From contig OX578276.1 in the NCBI GenBank assembly GCA_951217055.1, forward strand, positions 36,294,205 to 36,358,204: a DNA stretch of 64,000 bases, read 5' to 3'. The notes beneath the pieces were generated by a model that saw only the letters and a program-made list of their open reading frames with translations, searched no databases and was not told where the DNA came from. This DNA comes from Gerris lacustris. Its lineage: Eukaryota; Arthropoda; Insecta; Hemiptera; Gerridae. Positions 31,834-43,242 of this stretch are shown one piece after another (position 1 is the first letter of the stretch; each line of letters starts with the position of its first letter). A program made the position numbers and the translations under genes.

Positions 31834-32190
31834 AAATAATAATAAAAAAAGCCAAAACAAAACTTAAGTATAAAAGTAATAAATTGTAGCCCATAAAAAG
31901 AAAATAGCCAATTAAAACTAAGTAATGTAGTAATAAATGGCAGTGCTCGATAAAAGCAAGATATAAAATAAAATTAAATTAATGAGAAAAAATAAATACA
32001 GTCAAAACAAATACAGAATTAAACAAAAAGAAGCCAAATCAAAACCAAGTAATAACAGTAATAAATAGCAGTGCTTGATATAACTAAGAAAGCTGAAATA
32101 GATATAAAATAAATAAGAAAATAATTTTTATTCCGAAGTAAAACCTAAAGCCAAGTCAGAACCAAGTGTGAAACGTAATTATTAGCAGTG

Positions 32191-33317
32191 TTAGCAGGGT
32201 ACAGAAGGCGATGTGAATCGTGCAGTAGTTACAAAGCTAATGAGCGATTATAGGTCAGCTAAGCGTCTGGGCTTAGAGAGGGGTCTAGGTAAAGAGAATG
32301 GAGTGGGAGAAGGTAGACAAGTGGGAAAGGGGTGGGGATGGAAAGGGCTATATTGAGGCAGTAATCTACTCTACCTAGTATAGACTGGGAAGTCATAGAA
32401 CAAACATTAACCTTAGGCCTTAGGTGCATTAATTTAATTGCCAGCTTCTTCCCAATACGGCAGCTGCAACAGTAAATATTTAATAACTTTGGTTCTACTC
32501 AATATTTTTCGATGAAACCAAGCCTACAAATTGCGCAGCATGTTTGCGTTCACCTCTGAAAAAAATTAATCGATATCGTTTAGCCAGTTTTGTGCCTATA
32601 AAGTTTGACTGGTGGTGACAGAGACACAAACATACATACACGGAAAAAGTTAAGCCGGCTTTGGTTTTCGGAATGTATAAAATGAAAAAGTATCCAAAAA
32701 AATGTCAATTCTGACCAATGTACAGACAAAACTTTAATTTTATATTATATAGATTATTGATCATGCCTTTCAGAAATTAGGAAGTACTGATTTTTTATTG
32801 ATAATGTGTATTAACATATCATGTTAATTGCAATGCAATTGTGCATTCTTTGTTATTCTTTTGACCTTATTATAAAAGAAAATGGGAAGAAAGAGGGAAA
32901 TTTGACTTTCCAATACGTTGCGGGACCCGTATACATTTTAAGTCGAGGATTTTCAGTACATTCTTACGAGTTGATTGCAGAAAAAGTATGTTACTTAATG
33001 CCCTATATTTTTGCAGCAAGGATTAGGACCATATTATGATTTAAAAATTTACAATTTATTTAGACTACCACATTTGAAAAGAAGAAATTGACTTTTTTTT
33101 AAATACACACCTTGTAGATTTACAACGGAATGGTAACACCCAACTATTGAGAAGGTTATTAAAAGCCTGTTGTAACACATTATAACAGAGAATTAACACA
33201 AAAAATTTAATAGACCATCTGTTATAAATCTCTTATAACAATCTGTTATAAATATCGAATCCAGCTATTGTACTGTAGGTATGTGGGAGCGGTCATCTTG
33301 ATGAATAATATAAATTA
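32191..33317. other. No recognised gene
   Basis: It includes a purine-rich, less AT-rich block at 32210-32400 of unknown nature. A 72-codon frame at 32821-33039 has no recognisable motif. Near 33120-33250 TTATAA and its derivatives recur. Confidence 0.4.
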
Positions 33318-33493
33318 TTTCTCCACGTAAACTGAATATTAGTTTATTTTAAATTACAAAGCAGCTTTCAGACTTCATAAGGGGATCATCAGAGCCAGAA
33401 TGTGGAAGAAGTGGAGTTACATTAAAAGTTAATGATTGATTCAAGTCTGCTTAATGTCAGAGATCAACGTAAGACACAGTTTACGTGGAGAGA
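33318..33493. repeat. Short TIR element (MITE-like)
   Basis: TTTCTCCACGTAAACTG at the left is repeated inverted as CAGTTTACGTGGAGAGA at the right. The interior is non-coding, with AAGGGGATCATCAGAG. Confidence 0.65.
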
Positions 33494-33740
33494 CTATCTA
33501 TATATGATTCATTAACACATGCTTCGTGTATTGATTTAGATATGACACATCTCAAACGGAAAAAAACATATGTTATTTTTTTAAAGCATAATAATTTTGA
33601 AATGTAAAATTGCTTAGGTGGTTTACATAAACATGTTTATCTACGATTGATACGAAATATAAACATTATATCTCTGTTTAGATGCGTAGAAAGTGATTAT
33701 TTACGTACTTGTGTTCATTACGCATGCGCGTCTCATAGTT

Positions 33741-33796
33741 CTGAAGAATTCCTCTTCTTTACCACACTAGTGCGGTAAAGAAGAGGAATTCTTCAG
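33741..33796. repeat. 56-bp palindrome of repeat E
   Basis: The arms CTGAAGAATTCCTCTTC and their inverse extend to 28 bases each with a single mismatch, centred on CACTAGTG (33765-33772). Copy 3 has a similar palindrome with a different but still self-complementary centre, CCCTAGGG. Confidence 0.85.
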
Positions 33797-33894
33797 CTTT
33801 ACGCACGATTAGCTAGTTTGTTTACATTTAACAAAACTAATTTGCTGTTCTTTTATTAAAGTAGCTGTTTATATCGAGTTTTTAGTGAAAAACA

Positions 33895-34020
33895 ATGAGT
33901 GAATCAAGTGACTTTGACGAAAATATGGAGAATAATAATCCTCCAGAAATAATTAATTCGGCAAAAAATACAACTCAAGAATTAATGCCATCTTTATCAA
34001 GAGAAGAGATACGAACTTAA
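33895..34020 (+). pseudogene. Small conserved frame in repeat E (41 codons)
   Basis: It starts MSESSDFDENMENNN and includes PPEIINSAKNTTQELMPSL before the stop. The other two copies of repeat E carry the same frame with substitutions: at 53080-52960 the start and EIINSE are kept before a frame change, and at 63450-63335 the start MSDLND and PEIINS are kept. It may be the N-terminus of a lost transposase or recombinase. No family was recognised. Confidence 0.35.
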
Positions 34021-34224
34021 CATACATCAAGTTTATTTTTTTCTGTATTTATAATTAAATCTAACAATCGTAGATAAAGTACGGTACGCAACTCGAGCGA
34101 AAACGGCATTTTGCATTGTTCGTGTGGTTTTACAACCCTCGCTGTCGCTCGGGTGCAAACTCCACACTCGCATGCAAAATGCTACTTTCCGCACTCGACG
34201 CGTAATGTACTATTTTTAACTGAG

Positions 34225-34515
34225 GTTTGAGAGCCGGCTTGGCCGTGTGCATTCAATTACTTACCTCTTCTGCTCGGCCATCACTGAATCAAGGGCGGTA
34301 CGAGGTCGTGGGTTCGATTCCTCGCCGTGATGCTCTGGTTTATATGGCTCACTAATGAATCATACTCGCTTCGGGGGTACAATGTACAGAGGTATGATGT
34401 GTAAAGTGGCTGGAACTCTCCTCCACGGGGATAGTAAAATGCCCATTTTACTATACTAAAAGATGGCCTAATTGCTAGGTTTGAACAAGTGGTTCGTCCC
34501 ACCCATCTAAGTTTT
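34225..34515 (+). repeat. tRNA-derived SINE-like repeat
   Basis: A perfect polymerase III B box, GGTTCGATTCC, is at 34311-34321. About 80 bases upstream, GAGCCGGCTTGGCCGTG could hold a diverged A box. The tail (GTGGCTGGAACTCTC, GCCTAATTGCTAGG, CAAGTGGTTCGTCC) recurs inverted at 1672-1765. No full tRNA cloverleaf could be drawn, so it is not a tRNA gene. Confidence 0.55.
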
Positions 34516-34859
34516 AGGACTTTTTCCGCCATCTTGAACCCTGTTTGTTGAGTCAGCAAAAATTTAAAAAAATCGTAATAAATCGATTATGGTCCTAATC
34601 AAGTTGAAATTTGGCGCAAATATACCTCTCTGTATGACAAACAAGCCCACCAAATTTCATGTTGATATTGGCCGCCATTTTGAAGTTATCAATTTTTGAT
34701 TTTTTAAACTTTGACGGTTAATAATACCGAAAGTATATAAATAGGTTTTTGACGTATAGCATATCGTTGGAACCGGAAAAAATTAAGGAACAAATATAAA
34801 AAATCCCAATGAAATTCCATTAATTAGTTTAAAAGTTATAAGCGAATATAATTATTTAT

Positions 34860-35083
34860 TATAGTAAACATATTATTCTTTTTAACTCTGACAGCTTGGG
34901 AAAATCGAAAAAAAAAAAATGGGAGGAGAGAGAGTGAATGAAAGCTTGAGATTTTGGGGGCTAATAGGTCATTGCCCGACCTATTACCCGCCAAAATCTC
35001 AAGCTCTCATACACTCTCCTCCCATTTTTTTTTCTCGATTTTCCTAAGCTGTCAGAGTTAAAAAGTATAATGTGTTTACTATA
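34860..35083. repeat. Foldback element with about 105-base arms
   Basis: TATAGTAAACAT with AACTCTGACAGCTT and GGGAGGAGAG, continuing to CTAATAGGTC (34970), is mirrored from GACCTATTA (34978) to TGTTTACTATA (35082). Only seven bases separate the arms. TA-containing ends suggest a Tc1/mariner-type MITE. Confidence 0.8.
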
Positions 35084-35227
35084 GTGCGATAATTTTGATG
35101 ACGTCAAAGTTTGTTTACATCTGTCAAAATACCGCCAAACTTCAAATAATTAAATAAAATATAGGTATTAAAAATAAAGTTTTTTTAAATAAATCAGTTT
35201 TTAAAGTAATTTTAAAATAAATCAGTT

Positions 35228-35280
35228 TGTTCAGAACGGTCACCCATCCAAGTACTGACCACGTCCAATGCTGCTTCCTC
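35228..35280 (-). repeat. 5S rRNA-like segment
   Basis: On the - strand GGAAGCAGCATTGGACG and GTGGTCAGTACTTGGATGGG with TGACC resembles the internal control region (A box to C box) of animal 5S rRNA. The 5' and 3' parts of a 5S gene are absent, so this is a pseudogene fragment or the head of a 5S-derived SINE. Confidence 0.55.
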
Positions 35281-35320
35281 CTGCTGCGAAGCAGCAGGAG
35301 AGGCCACTTTAGTGGCCTCT
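35278..35320. repeat. Two overlapping perfect hairpins
   Basis: CTCCTGCTGC-GAA-GCAGCAGGAG (35278-35300) is followed, sharing two bases, by AGAGGCCACT-TT-AGTGGCCTCT (35299-35320). Each stem is ten base pairs without mismatch. They directly adjoin the 5S-like segment. Confidence 0.85.
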
Positions 35321-35457
35321 GAAGTGAGGAAAAGTTCCGAGGTACCCTGTACCCGATTTTTTTATAAATGATTTATTTCATTTATTACTTGTCAACATTT
35401 ATATCCTGCAAAATATTATTTTCTTATATGTAATAATAATAAGAATAAAAATAATTA

Positions 35458-36905
35458 CAAGATAAAAAGAACTTTTTATATACTACGTTTTTAGGGTCCG
35501 TAGGCAAAACCAAGGACCCTTATATTTTGCTGCGTGTGTCTGTCCGTCCGTCCTCTCGCGTGCTCTCACGGCTACACCTTTCGTCCGATCACTTTGAAAT
35601 TTGGCATGTATGTGTCTTGTACCTACCCACATATTTTAAAAATATAGCCACTTAAAAAAAATATTTTTCAAAAAAATTAGGGTAAAAAAACTTAAGGGTT
35701 AAAATTGTTTTATTTTTTTTTCGACATCGTGAGGGGTATCATATGAAAAGGTACGTCGAGCTGATTACAAAAATATATAATTATTTGGATATAACTTTGA
35801 TAGGGCGAGCGTAGGCAAGTTTGAAGTGGGTGTGAAACGTGTCCCCCCCCCCCTCTACCTCGCTTATGTGAAGTGCAAAAAATCTGAAAAAATTCCACAT
35901 TCTTCGACCAAAAGTAAAGATATCACTTTTTGGAAATTTCGAAAAAAATATTATTTTATTTTTTATTGACAAAAACCGTTTTTTTTATAATTATGGTCTT
36001 TTCGATGTATTTTTATGGTTGTAGTCCGGTTCAGTGGCAAAAAATACTTTATCAGAGTGTATTTTGAGAATATCAGACCCTTAGAATGGTTCAAAGTAAG
36101 CTTTTTAGCATTTTGAAAAAACACTGTTTATACACTTGACAGTTAAACACTATATAGTGTGGCCTACGGACCCTCGCTGTGTGCTGACTAGCACACACTT
36201 GACCTGTTTATTTAATTTTCTTTTGAATCATAATATGTAATGTTGATAATATAATTTTTATTGTTATATAAAATGTTGGTGAAATATAAATAGTTCCGAA
36301 TTTATTTACTTCAAACATATGACAATCACCTAGAGAGCTGATCTTAAACCTATAAAAGGACAAATCTTTGAACAACGGATCTCACCAACAGCGCATCTAA
36401 ACCGTGGCCATCGATATGGCCCCGTGTAGAGGAGGGTAAGAGAAGAAAAATATGTACAATTAAAGAAGAACAGATGTAGAGAAAATAAACCGATATCTAG
36501 TACAAAAGTGTAGACACACCTGGTTGTCATACGTCAATTAATTTATTTCTTTGTTTACTTATTCTTTTTAGCTGTCATTCAATGTTTACCTCTTAATAAA
36601 AAATCACATATTTGAAACCCGTCATAATGAAGATCTTAAACATATGGGATACGTCAAAACAAATAAAATAACTTGCGGATTTTTTCCGAACTAACTTTCC
36701 CTAAAGAAAAATTTGCTGAATACGAATTAAATTCTGCTGAAAGATGGATAAAAGTATTAAAATATTGCATTGTCATCGTGTTCTGAGCTATTCTAAAAGT
36801 TTCATGTGCCTAGCTATTCGGGAAGTTAGTTAGAAATCGATTGCCAGATTTTTACCGGACAAACAAACAAACAAGAAAGAAAGCTTATAAAAACGTAGTA
36901 AAAAT
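35458..36905 (+). repeat. Dispersed repeat F copy 1, interrupted by repeat G
   Basis: F begins CAAGATAAAAAGAACTTTT with ATATACTACG, is interrupted after ACTACGTTTT by repeat G (about 35493-36212), and resumes with AATTTTCTTTTGAATCATAA to end at AAAACGTAGTA (about 36900). Copies 2 and 3 (43243, 62829) run through the interrupted point. The ends ACTACGTTTTTA and TAAAAACGTAGT are inverted. G carries inverted AGGGTCCGTAGGC / GCCTACGGACCCT motifs. Confidence 0.7.
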
Positions 36906-37589
36906 CCATTTAAATGACAATAAAAAAAGAAATATTGTAGGATCTGTTTCGTTATATTTTCTTTTCATTCTTTCTTTGTTCTGAATTCTGTTTAGAAAAA
37001 ATTCTTTATCAATGTCAATAAAATGAATCATTTGTTTCTTTTGATTTTCTCTGTTCTGAATACGATATTTTTGTGTTGATTAGATTCGAATTAGCATGAA
37101 TAGGGAAACACAAGTTTGTATTGTACGTTGATAAAACGTCCTTGGTGTCAAGATGTCTTCATGTATCACAAAACGGTACAAAATACGAGAAAAAAATATT
37201 GCTTCATATTTTTAGCTCTAGGATATAGAATGTTTTTATCACCTCTACAACTTTACTATTAGATTGGAATGTTCATTTATTTCGTAATACGTCTCTAAAA
37301 TGTGGCAAATTGTTGTTTAAAATATCTGCTTGAGGTTTTTAAAAATCACTCTTGTTCTTATGACCAATCGATTAAGCACAAAAAACTTTTTTTTTTTCAC
37401 TACCTCCAATTAATCAAGGTGCAAGGTCGATGGAAGAATAATAGCCTTTATATTACGTAAGTAAAAACGAGTGTAAATCTACTGACACAAATAACAATCA
37501 CTTAAATAAATCATTGTAGAATGTAGAAGTAGATTTATCTATATTTAGTTGTTTGTAATTCGTCAACAATTCTATAGTTATAAACTTTT
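36906..37589. other. No recognised gene
   Basis: AT-rich; no long frames and no recognised repeat. Confidence 0.4.
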
Positions 37590-37930
37590 TATTTACACGT
37601 TTTGAAGGCCCGAAAAAGTGTTTTTCTGTGCAGAGCATGGAGCGTAAACTTCTGGACCGATTTTAATGAAATTTGACATACACGTTTAGAAAAACGAATA
37701 CCCCAAAGCAGAGTCGATAAATTAATTTTTAAATTTGGAGGTACTGCCCCTTTAAAACGCAGAAAAATTAGGAAAAATAATTATTTTCAGGACACGATTC
37801 TAACGGTTTTAAATAAAATTCCTATGTTGGATAGTCCTTTAAAATACTAATTTAATCATATAAGTAGTTTCATCAAGAAAGATCTAGTTTCCGAGATATC
37901 AATGAAAATAAATCAGATTTTGCTGAAAAT
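37590..37930 (+). repeat. Dispersed repeat C, copy 2 (diverged)
   Basis: TTACACGTTTTGAAGGCCC, GGACCGATTTTAATGAAATT and ATCTAGTTTCCGAGAT correspond to the copy at 56620-57000. Confidence 0.6.
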
Positions 37931-38235
37931 CAAAAACGAATTGTAATTAAGATAACCTCGGTTAATTATACTTTAAATGTGTATACTTTCGACTCTCGAT
38001 AATTCTAAACCCAAGGGACCATAAAAATAATTCACCATTATAATAATTGAGAGTTTGATTAATCAAGTTGTTCCCATTATCAAAAAGGAAATAAAAAATT
38101 TCTAATTACTAAAAGTTTATTTTGAATATAAAAATAAATTAAATATATACGTATGCGCATACATAATATGAAAATACAATAGGAAAAAATTAAGTACATT
38201 TTATATGTATGTTACATTTGTTTAGTGATTAAATA

Positions 38236-38703
38236 GTATATTATGTTACTAGCCTGTGAAGTGAGTTTTCTTCAATTACATTTACTCTCGAGCGAAGCGA
38301 GACAATAAATATTGCCAAGGTAAAGAAAATACACATATGCTATTTTTTCCGAGGTAGCAGACAATGAAAAAACATTAAACATTAATCAATATAATTATAA
38401 CAAATATTAGTAAATACTTAAGATTTTGAGAAAAAGAAACCTTAAAGAGGTTACACCATTAAAAAGATAAATAAAATGCATTGACATCTAGTGGCTTTTT
38501 ATCGTACTAAAAGCATGTCTACAAAGATTGCAGCGCTAAAATCGGTAATTTTGATAATTACCCTTAGGATGTAAAAAAAAATATTTCAATACAGTTAGGA
38601 GTAATGAAATGATTTTTTAAGTCCACGTAAAGAAAAAATGGATTTTAGCTATGTTTTTTAGGCTTTAAAGTTATTATTTCACAGCCTACCACGGAAAAAA
38701 GTT
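38236..38703 (+). repeat. Dispersed repeat L, copy 1
   Basis: AGTATATTATGTTACTAG with CTGTGAAGT at the left, AGCGAAGCGAGAC, GATTGCAGCGCTAAAA, and TTTCACAGCCTACCACGG at the right match 48672-49030. CTGTGAA and TTCACAG are inverted near the ends. Confidence 0.75.
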
Positions 38704-38865
38704 ATTAATTAAAAGAATCGTGAATTGTTTTTGCTACATTGACGCCTAGCGTACTCGGTCAAGAGCATTTTCCACTGTGACCTGTGCTGAAAATACATTG
38801 TCGCGTCCACTTTGTTTTAGGTTTCTGTACAAAGTACGAAAAGAAACCTTGTATGATGGCTCTGT

Positions 38866-39034
38866 CTGTCTGTCAAAAATTGAACGACAGACAGACCAGA
38901 CACGGAACCAGAAATGTTCCCTGATGTCTGAAATGGATTTCTGTCTTGGAATTTTTGAAAACCGGAGTCATAAAATATTTTCGTTCTTCAGAACGATCAC
39001 ATAGCTTCCGTTACCTTCGGTAAGATCGGAAGCA
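38866..39034 (+). repeat. Dispersed repeat B, copy 5
   Basis: CTGTCTGTCAAAAATTGAACG, AATGTTCCCTGATGTCTGAA and the terminal hairpin (39004-39033). Confidence 0.75.
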
Positions 39035-39125
39035 ATATTGCTATCCACTTAAGGATCGAACCCGGACCATGTGCTTTTTACCATCCCCAACTTAATTTCC
39101 CCTCTAATGCTACTCATACAAGTTA
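39035..39125 (-). repeat. tRNA-type SINE head fragment
   Basis: On the - strand GGTTCGATCC (39062-39053) is a B box. About 45 bases upstream on that strand GTAGCATTAGAGGGG could be a diverged A box. It adjoins the end of repeat B copy 5. Confidence 0.4.
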
Positions 39126-40820
39126 ATTGTTTTACCAGTTAGATTTAAAATTTCTTGATAGAAATCGTCGGAATAGTTTTCCAGAAGAATATTTTTAATC
39201 GTGATTATTCAGAGTATTTTCTAAGACAGTCCCCAAATTTACCTAAAAATCCCATAATTTCTCCTTTTAGCATGTTTATTTTAAACATGTTTACCAAATA
39301 TAATCGAAAAAATGTGATTGTGAGCGATGTTAAGACTCCATTCAAACAGAATACTTGTAATTTTAAAACTTTTTTTATGGACTGAGTGGACTTAATTAGA
39401 TTTATTTTGAAAAGAAAATAAGTTGGTTATATAAAAATATTTTTAATAACAAGCTTTTATTCGTATTCTTCTCAGCAAACCCTTTCATTTGATACCCATA
39501 TCATAGGCGTGCTTAAAAAATAACTAGTCCACCATCTTGAGCTGCCCGCCATATTGGATTTAGAATGACGCCACTTAGCTAACCATGCATTGTCATCCAA
39601 ACTAAACGTGTTTGCAAAATTTCAAAAGTTGCAAGATTTGACCCACATACATACATACATACATACAAACATTGCAAGTTAAATAAAAGTTTTTAAAACG
39701 TGCAAATCCATCAATCATTAAAACCTAATTTCTCACCACAACAATACTTCTCGAATACCTACAACTTACCAGAAAAAGTAAAAATCTTTACTATTTCACA
39801 AAAACTATGAAAGATATTATTCTATATATATATTTTATTTCAATATTTTGACTTATTTCAAAAAATAATTTTGAAAGATAGATTTATATGTATAATGCAT
39901 GACAAATAATCATTGCTTCATGCTAGTTCAAATTTCAACATTATTGATAAAAAGTTTTTTTTTTTCACATACATATAAATAATATATTTTGTTAGGTCTA
40001 GACTTTAGACTTTGTTATAAGAACAAATCAATTTCTTATAGTTAAAGTTTTTTTTTTCCTCCCAACACAATGATATAGTTTTGATAAAGTGCCCTGAAGG
40101 AACGGCTTAGTGAGGAAAAAAGTATAATATATATGTATATATTTCTATTTTTAGTGTAGGATATTGTGTGAATCGGAGGCCCAATGAGTTTTATTATATA
40201 ATAGATTGTTTAATTTATGGCAAGGCTGTGTCTATGGTTGGGTTCCTAGGAGTAATTTTGCTTGGGGCGGTCAGGCAACGGTCGTGACCGAAGCTCAAAA
40301 CCTGATCGAAATAGGTCAATTACCTTTAACTGAGGTAGGAAATATACAGGACCTGCTGTACAACCTTTAGCTCGTCATATCAGAGCTAACTTTTTTAGCA
40401 CATATTACGATCTACTTGATAAACTTATCTTAGAATAATCTCTCAGTGTAGGATCAAACTAAGGTAGTAGTAGTAGTAGTAGTTGTAGTAGTACCAGTAG
40501 TACCAACCACCCGTGACCTCAAGATGGTTACATTGATGGCTCAGCAGTTGTCTTATAAAATAAGATAATGTATATAATGATGCCATTATTGTAGCTTAGA
40601 ATAGATTATTATTTAATGAGAAACATAGATTTATGGATACCCCAGAGGGAGAGTCCATTTTTTTTATCTAAATTTGTCTTTTCTTCCTTAATAACAATAT
40701 TAACCCTGCCTTACTCGTGCCTTTATTTCTAACGTGGTTAAGCTCGCATTCGAGAATTCCCTTAAACAATATGTTCAATGGCTATCAACAAATTAGTTAT
40801 TATTAGTGAACCTTACCTAT
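39126..40820. other. No recognised gene; short microsatellites
   Basis: It includes an (ACAT)n run near 39645-39668 and a TAG-type trinucleotide run near 40463-40500. A diverged fragment related to repeat C may lie at 39690-39790. The block 40240-40420 is less AT-rich, but no frame was recognised. Confidence 0.4.
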
Positions 40821-41424
40821 ACAGGGTGTGACAAAAGTTCGGCAACGGCTAATTGTCTCCGCTAATATTTGAGATATCAAACTGCAGTTTGTTGCAATCT
40901 TCATCATCCATAAAGAACTACCTTTATTGGTAGGTACCAGTTTTCCCGCCATTTTGGTTGCCGCCATATTGGATTCAACTTTAAAATATCATATAGGAAC
41001 CCCTATACTGTGATACATATTTAGAAAGGCCTTGAAAAAATAAATCATTTGCCGCAAACTAGAGCTGTTTATCTTTCGCCGTTTCAATATGGTGGCAAGT
41101 TGAAATTACAAAATTGACATTTTTGACGTTTAATTATTATACGTTTTTGGGGAAAAAATGCTAGAGTAAATTTGCCTTAATTTAGAGTTAAAAATAAAAG
41201 TTCAACGCAATTTTTCCTAAATTTTTATTTTTATTATTATTTGGTTGCTATAGCATCCATTATTTATATTAGGTAATAATGAAGCAAATTCTTCGTAACT
41301 TCTTACTCTATCTCCATATCCTTTGTCTTGCCTTAACTTAACTTTACTATGAAGAATAAACTATTTCTTTCTCTATATCAAGACACACTGATTTTTCTAT
41401 TTATCTATTTAAGATCAATTTTCA

Positions 41425-42895
41425 GGGGAAACGTAAATTGCACCACTTTTTTTGAACGAAGTAAATCGAAGTATGTAAATTGCACCACTACCTCTTGAGA
41501 CGAAGTAGGTAAAATGTGCAAATTGCACCACTTTTTCCATCAATAGGGCATATGTAAATTGCACCATTTTTTTAAGACGAGGTGAGTCAAACAGTGTAAA
41601 TTGCACCACTCTCTTGAAACTATGAAAGTTGTTCTTCTCTTTCTTCTTCTTCTTAGTTCTTCATAAGGTGGGGTTAAGGGGTCATAAGGGTTCATTACTT
41701 CATAACACACTAGGCAAACGAATGGCCAACTAACGATCAACGGGCGTATGGTCGACGAGCTTTAGGTAGGGTTACTATAATTTATGAAGGCCAGATCCGG
41801 ACAGAGGGAACTCCGGAAAACCTTCACTCAATCATATGATGTTACCGCCAGTAGAGCGCAACCACCGCAACGTCATCGATTGACTTGGGTCATAGTACAC
41901 ACACAACCAACCCGGTCCAACGAGCTGGTTGATTGAGACTCTTAGCTGTTTGTTGGCATAGTGTTTGAATGTTAATGTTTTTTTTTAATAACTAAATTAA
42001 CTTTTTTAACAATTTAAGGTTTCAATAACTTTTTTAATGGCAGGCTTTTTCTTTCTATAATAATTTTTAACGAACTCTAACTACTACTACCATTTTTTTT
42101 ATTTAATAACAGTAATAATATAATATTGTTTATTAAAATAAATAAATAACATGTATAACTATTTATTATTTTAATGTTTTTTCTTATAAAATTGAGACGA
42201 ACAAAACCTGGATTTACCAAGAAAGGTATAAGTATAGTAATACTAGAGATAATTAAAGAAAAAAATATATAAAAACAGATAAATTTAAATAATACAAAAT
42301 TAATTCTAATCATTTTTGGAATAACATCCAACTATTTCAGTAGACACTATGTTAATGAACTCACTTCTTGAATACGTTGAATTGTTAAAATTAATTAGAG
42401 CTTTTTCAAGCCTTTCTTTTCTTTTTACAGCTATTTTATTTTATATTATTGCTTGTGTCGCACAACTTTGCATTTTTACGTACGTATCGATTTGGAATTC
42501 AATCAGTTTCTCAATAAATGTATATACATCTGGATGCGGATGATAAAATGATTTGTTAAACTGGCTGTGAAAGGACTCACAGCAGTTTGTGGTCAATTCA
42601 GTTGAGGCATTGATTGCCCATAATTCTGGAGGGAAAGTCCTTATAATTAAAAAATGGTGCAATTTACATTTTCCTAACACGGGTTTTATCGATGATATTT
42701 CAGAAAAGAGGTTGAAAGGAATTGGTGCAATTTACATAGTTTGACCTACCTCGTTCTGAAAGGCAGAGGTGCAATTTACACTATTTTCCTTACCTCGTTT
42801 TTAGAAGTAGTGGTGCAATTTACACTGTTTTTCTTACTTCGTAAAATATTCTTTTTTATTTCTGCTAGAAAAAATGGTGCAATTTACGTATACCC
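41425..42895. mobile_element. MULE derivative with repeated subterminal motifs
   Basis: The ends are GGGGAAACGTAAATTGCACC and the inverse with ACGTATACCC. CAATTTTCA (41416-41424) and CAATTTCCA (42896-42904) flank it as a 9-bp duplication with one difference, in the 8-10 bp range usual for Mutator-like elements. The motif GTAAATTGCACCA recurs five times in the first 190 bases and, inverted, five times in the last 250. A transposase C-terminal piece remains inside. Internally deleted, inactive. Confidence 0.85.
42441..42680 (-). pseudogene. MULE transposase C-terminal fragment
   Basis: The 79-codon frame reads FPPELWAINASTELTTNCCE, then SFHSQFNKSFYHPHPDVYTF and IEKLIEFQIDTYVKM. This corresponds to the stretch after the catalytic domain in insect MULE-type (often FLYWCH-associated) proteins, where a W, TTN.xES-like motif and a helix bearing histidines are conserved. 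DDE catalytic residues are not included. Confidence 0.65.
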
Positions 42896-43242
42896 CAATT
42901 TCCAATGTCAATCAATGATTAATTTTAGCAAATAATAAAAAATAAAATAAACTAAAAGCCTTCGTCCACGACATCCTTTTATCATTAGTAGAGTAATCCT
43001 TTCTTCATAAGTCAAATGCATTGCATTTGCAACTTTAAAATTGCGGTTGATGAAAATTAAAAAAATCTATTTTCAACGCTTGATTGCTGCTAAAATAAGG
43101 CTTTAAGAGAAAGAAATTAAAAGTAGAATTGTCTTATTTTAAACTCAAAAATTAAAAAAATATTTTAATTACATTTTCGGTTGCGAAAGTAAAATGAATA
43201 CGAGCGATGCTATAGCAACCAAATAGAAATAAAGAAAAAAAT

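Larger units (their letters stand above)
31180..32190 (+). repeat. A-rich repeat units around repeat B
   Basis: A unit containing AATAAATAGCAGT, a CGAT(T/A)AAA(C/G)CAAG-like stretch and GAAGCCAAGTCAAAACCAAG recurs near 31195, 31934 and 32050; a further, more diverged part lies near 32140. It is interrupted by the poly(A) run and repeat B copy 4. Confidence 0.45.
33631..34213 (+). repeat. Palindromic repeat E, copy 1
   Basis: Matches 53325-52756 and 63715-62653 in reverse. Parts in order are TTTATCTACGATTG, a central palindrome (33741-33796), a small conserved frame (33895-34020), the inverse CAATCGTAGATAAA, and a GCATTTTGCATTG-type block. It ends at CGCGTAATGTACTA. This is a mobile family of unknown class. 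Confidence 0.7.

Noticed and set aside
31579..31860. 93-codon frame on the - strand
   Set aside because: Lies wholly in dispersed repeat B, whose other copies do not keep it open.
34311..34321. tRNA genes at B-box sequences (also 39053-39062, 57029-57039)
   Set aside because: No acceptor stem or anticodon arm could be paired around them; they fit SINE-like repeats.
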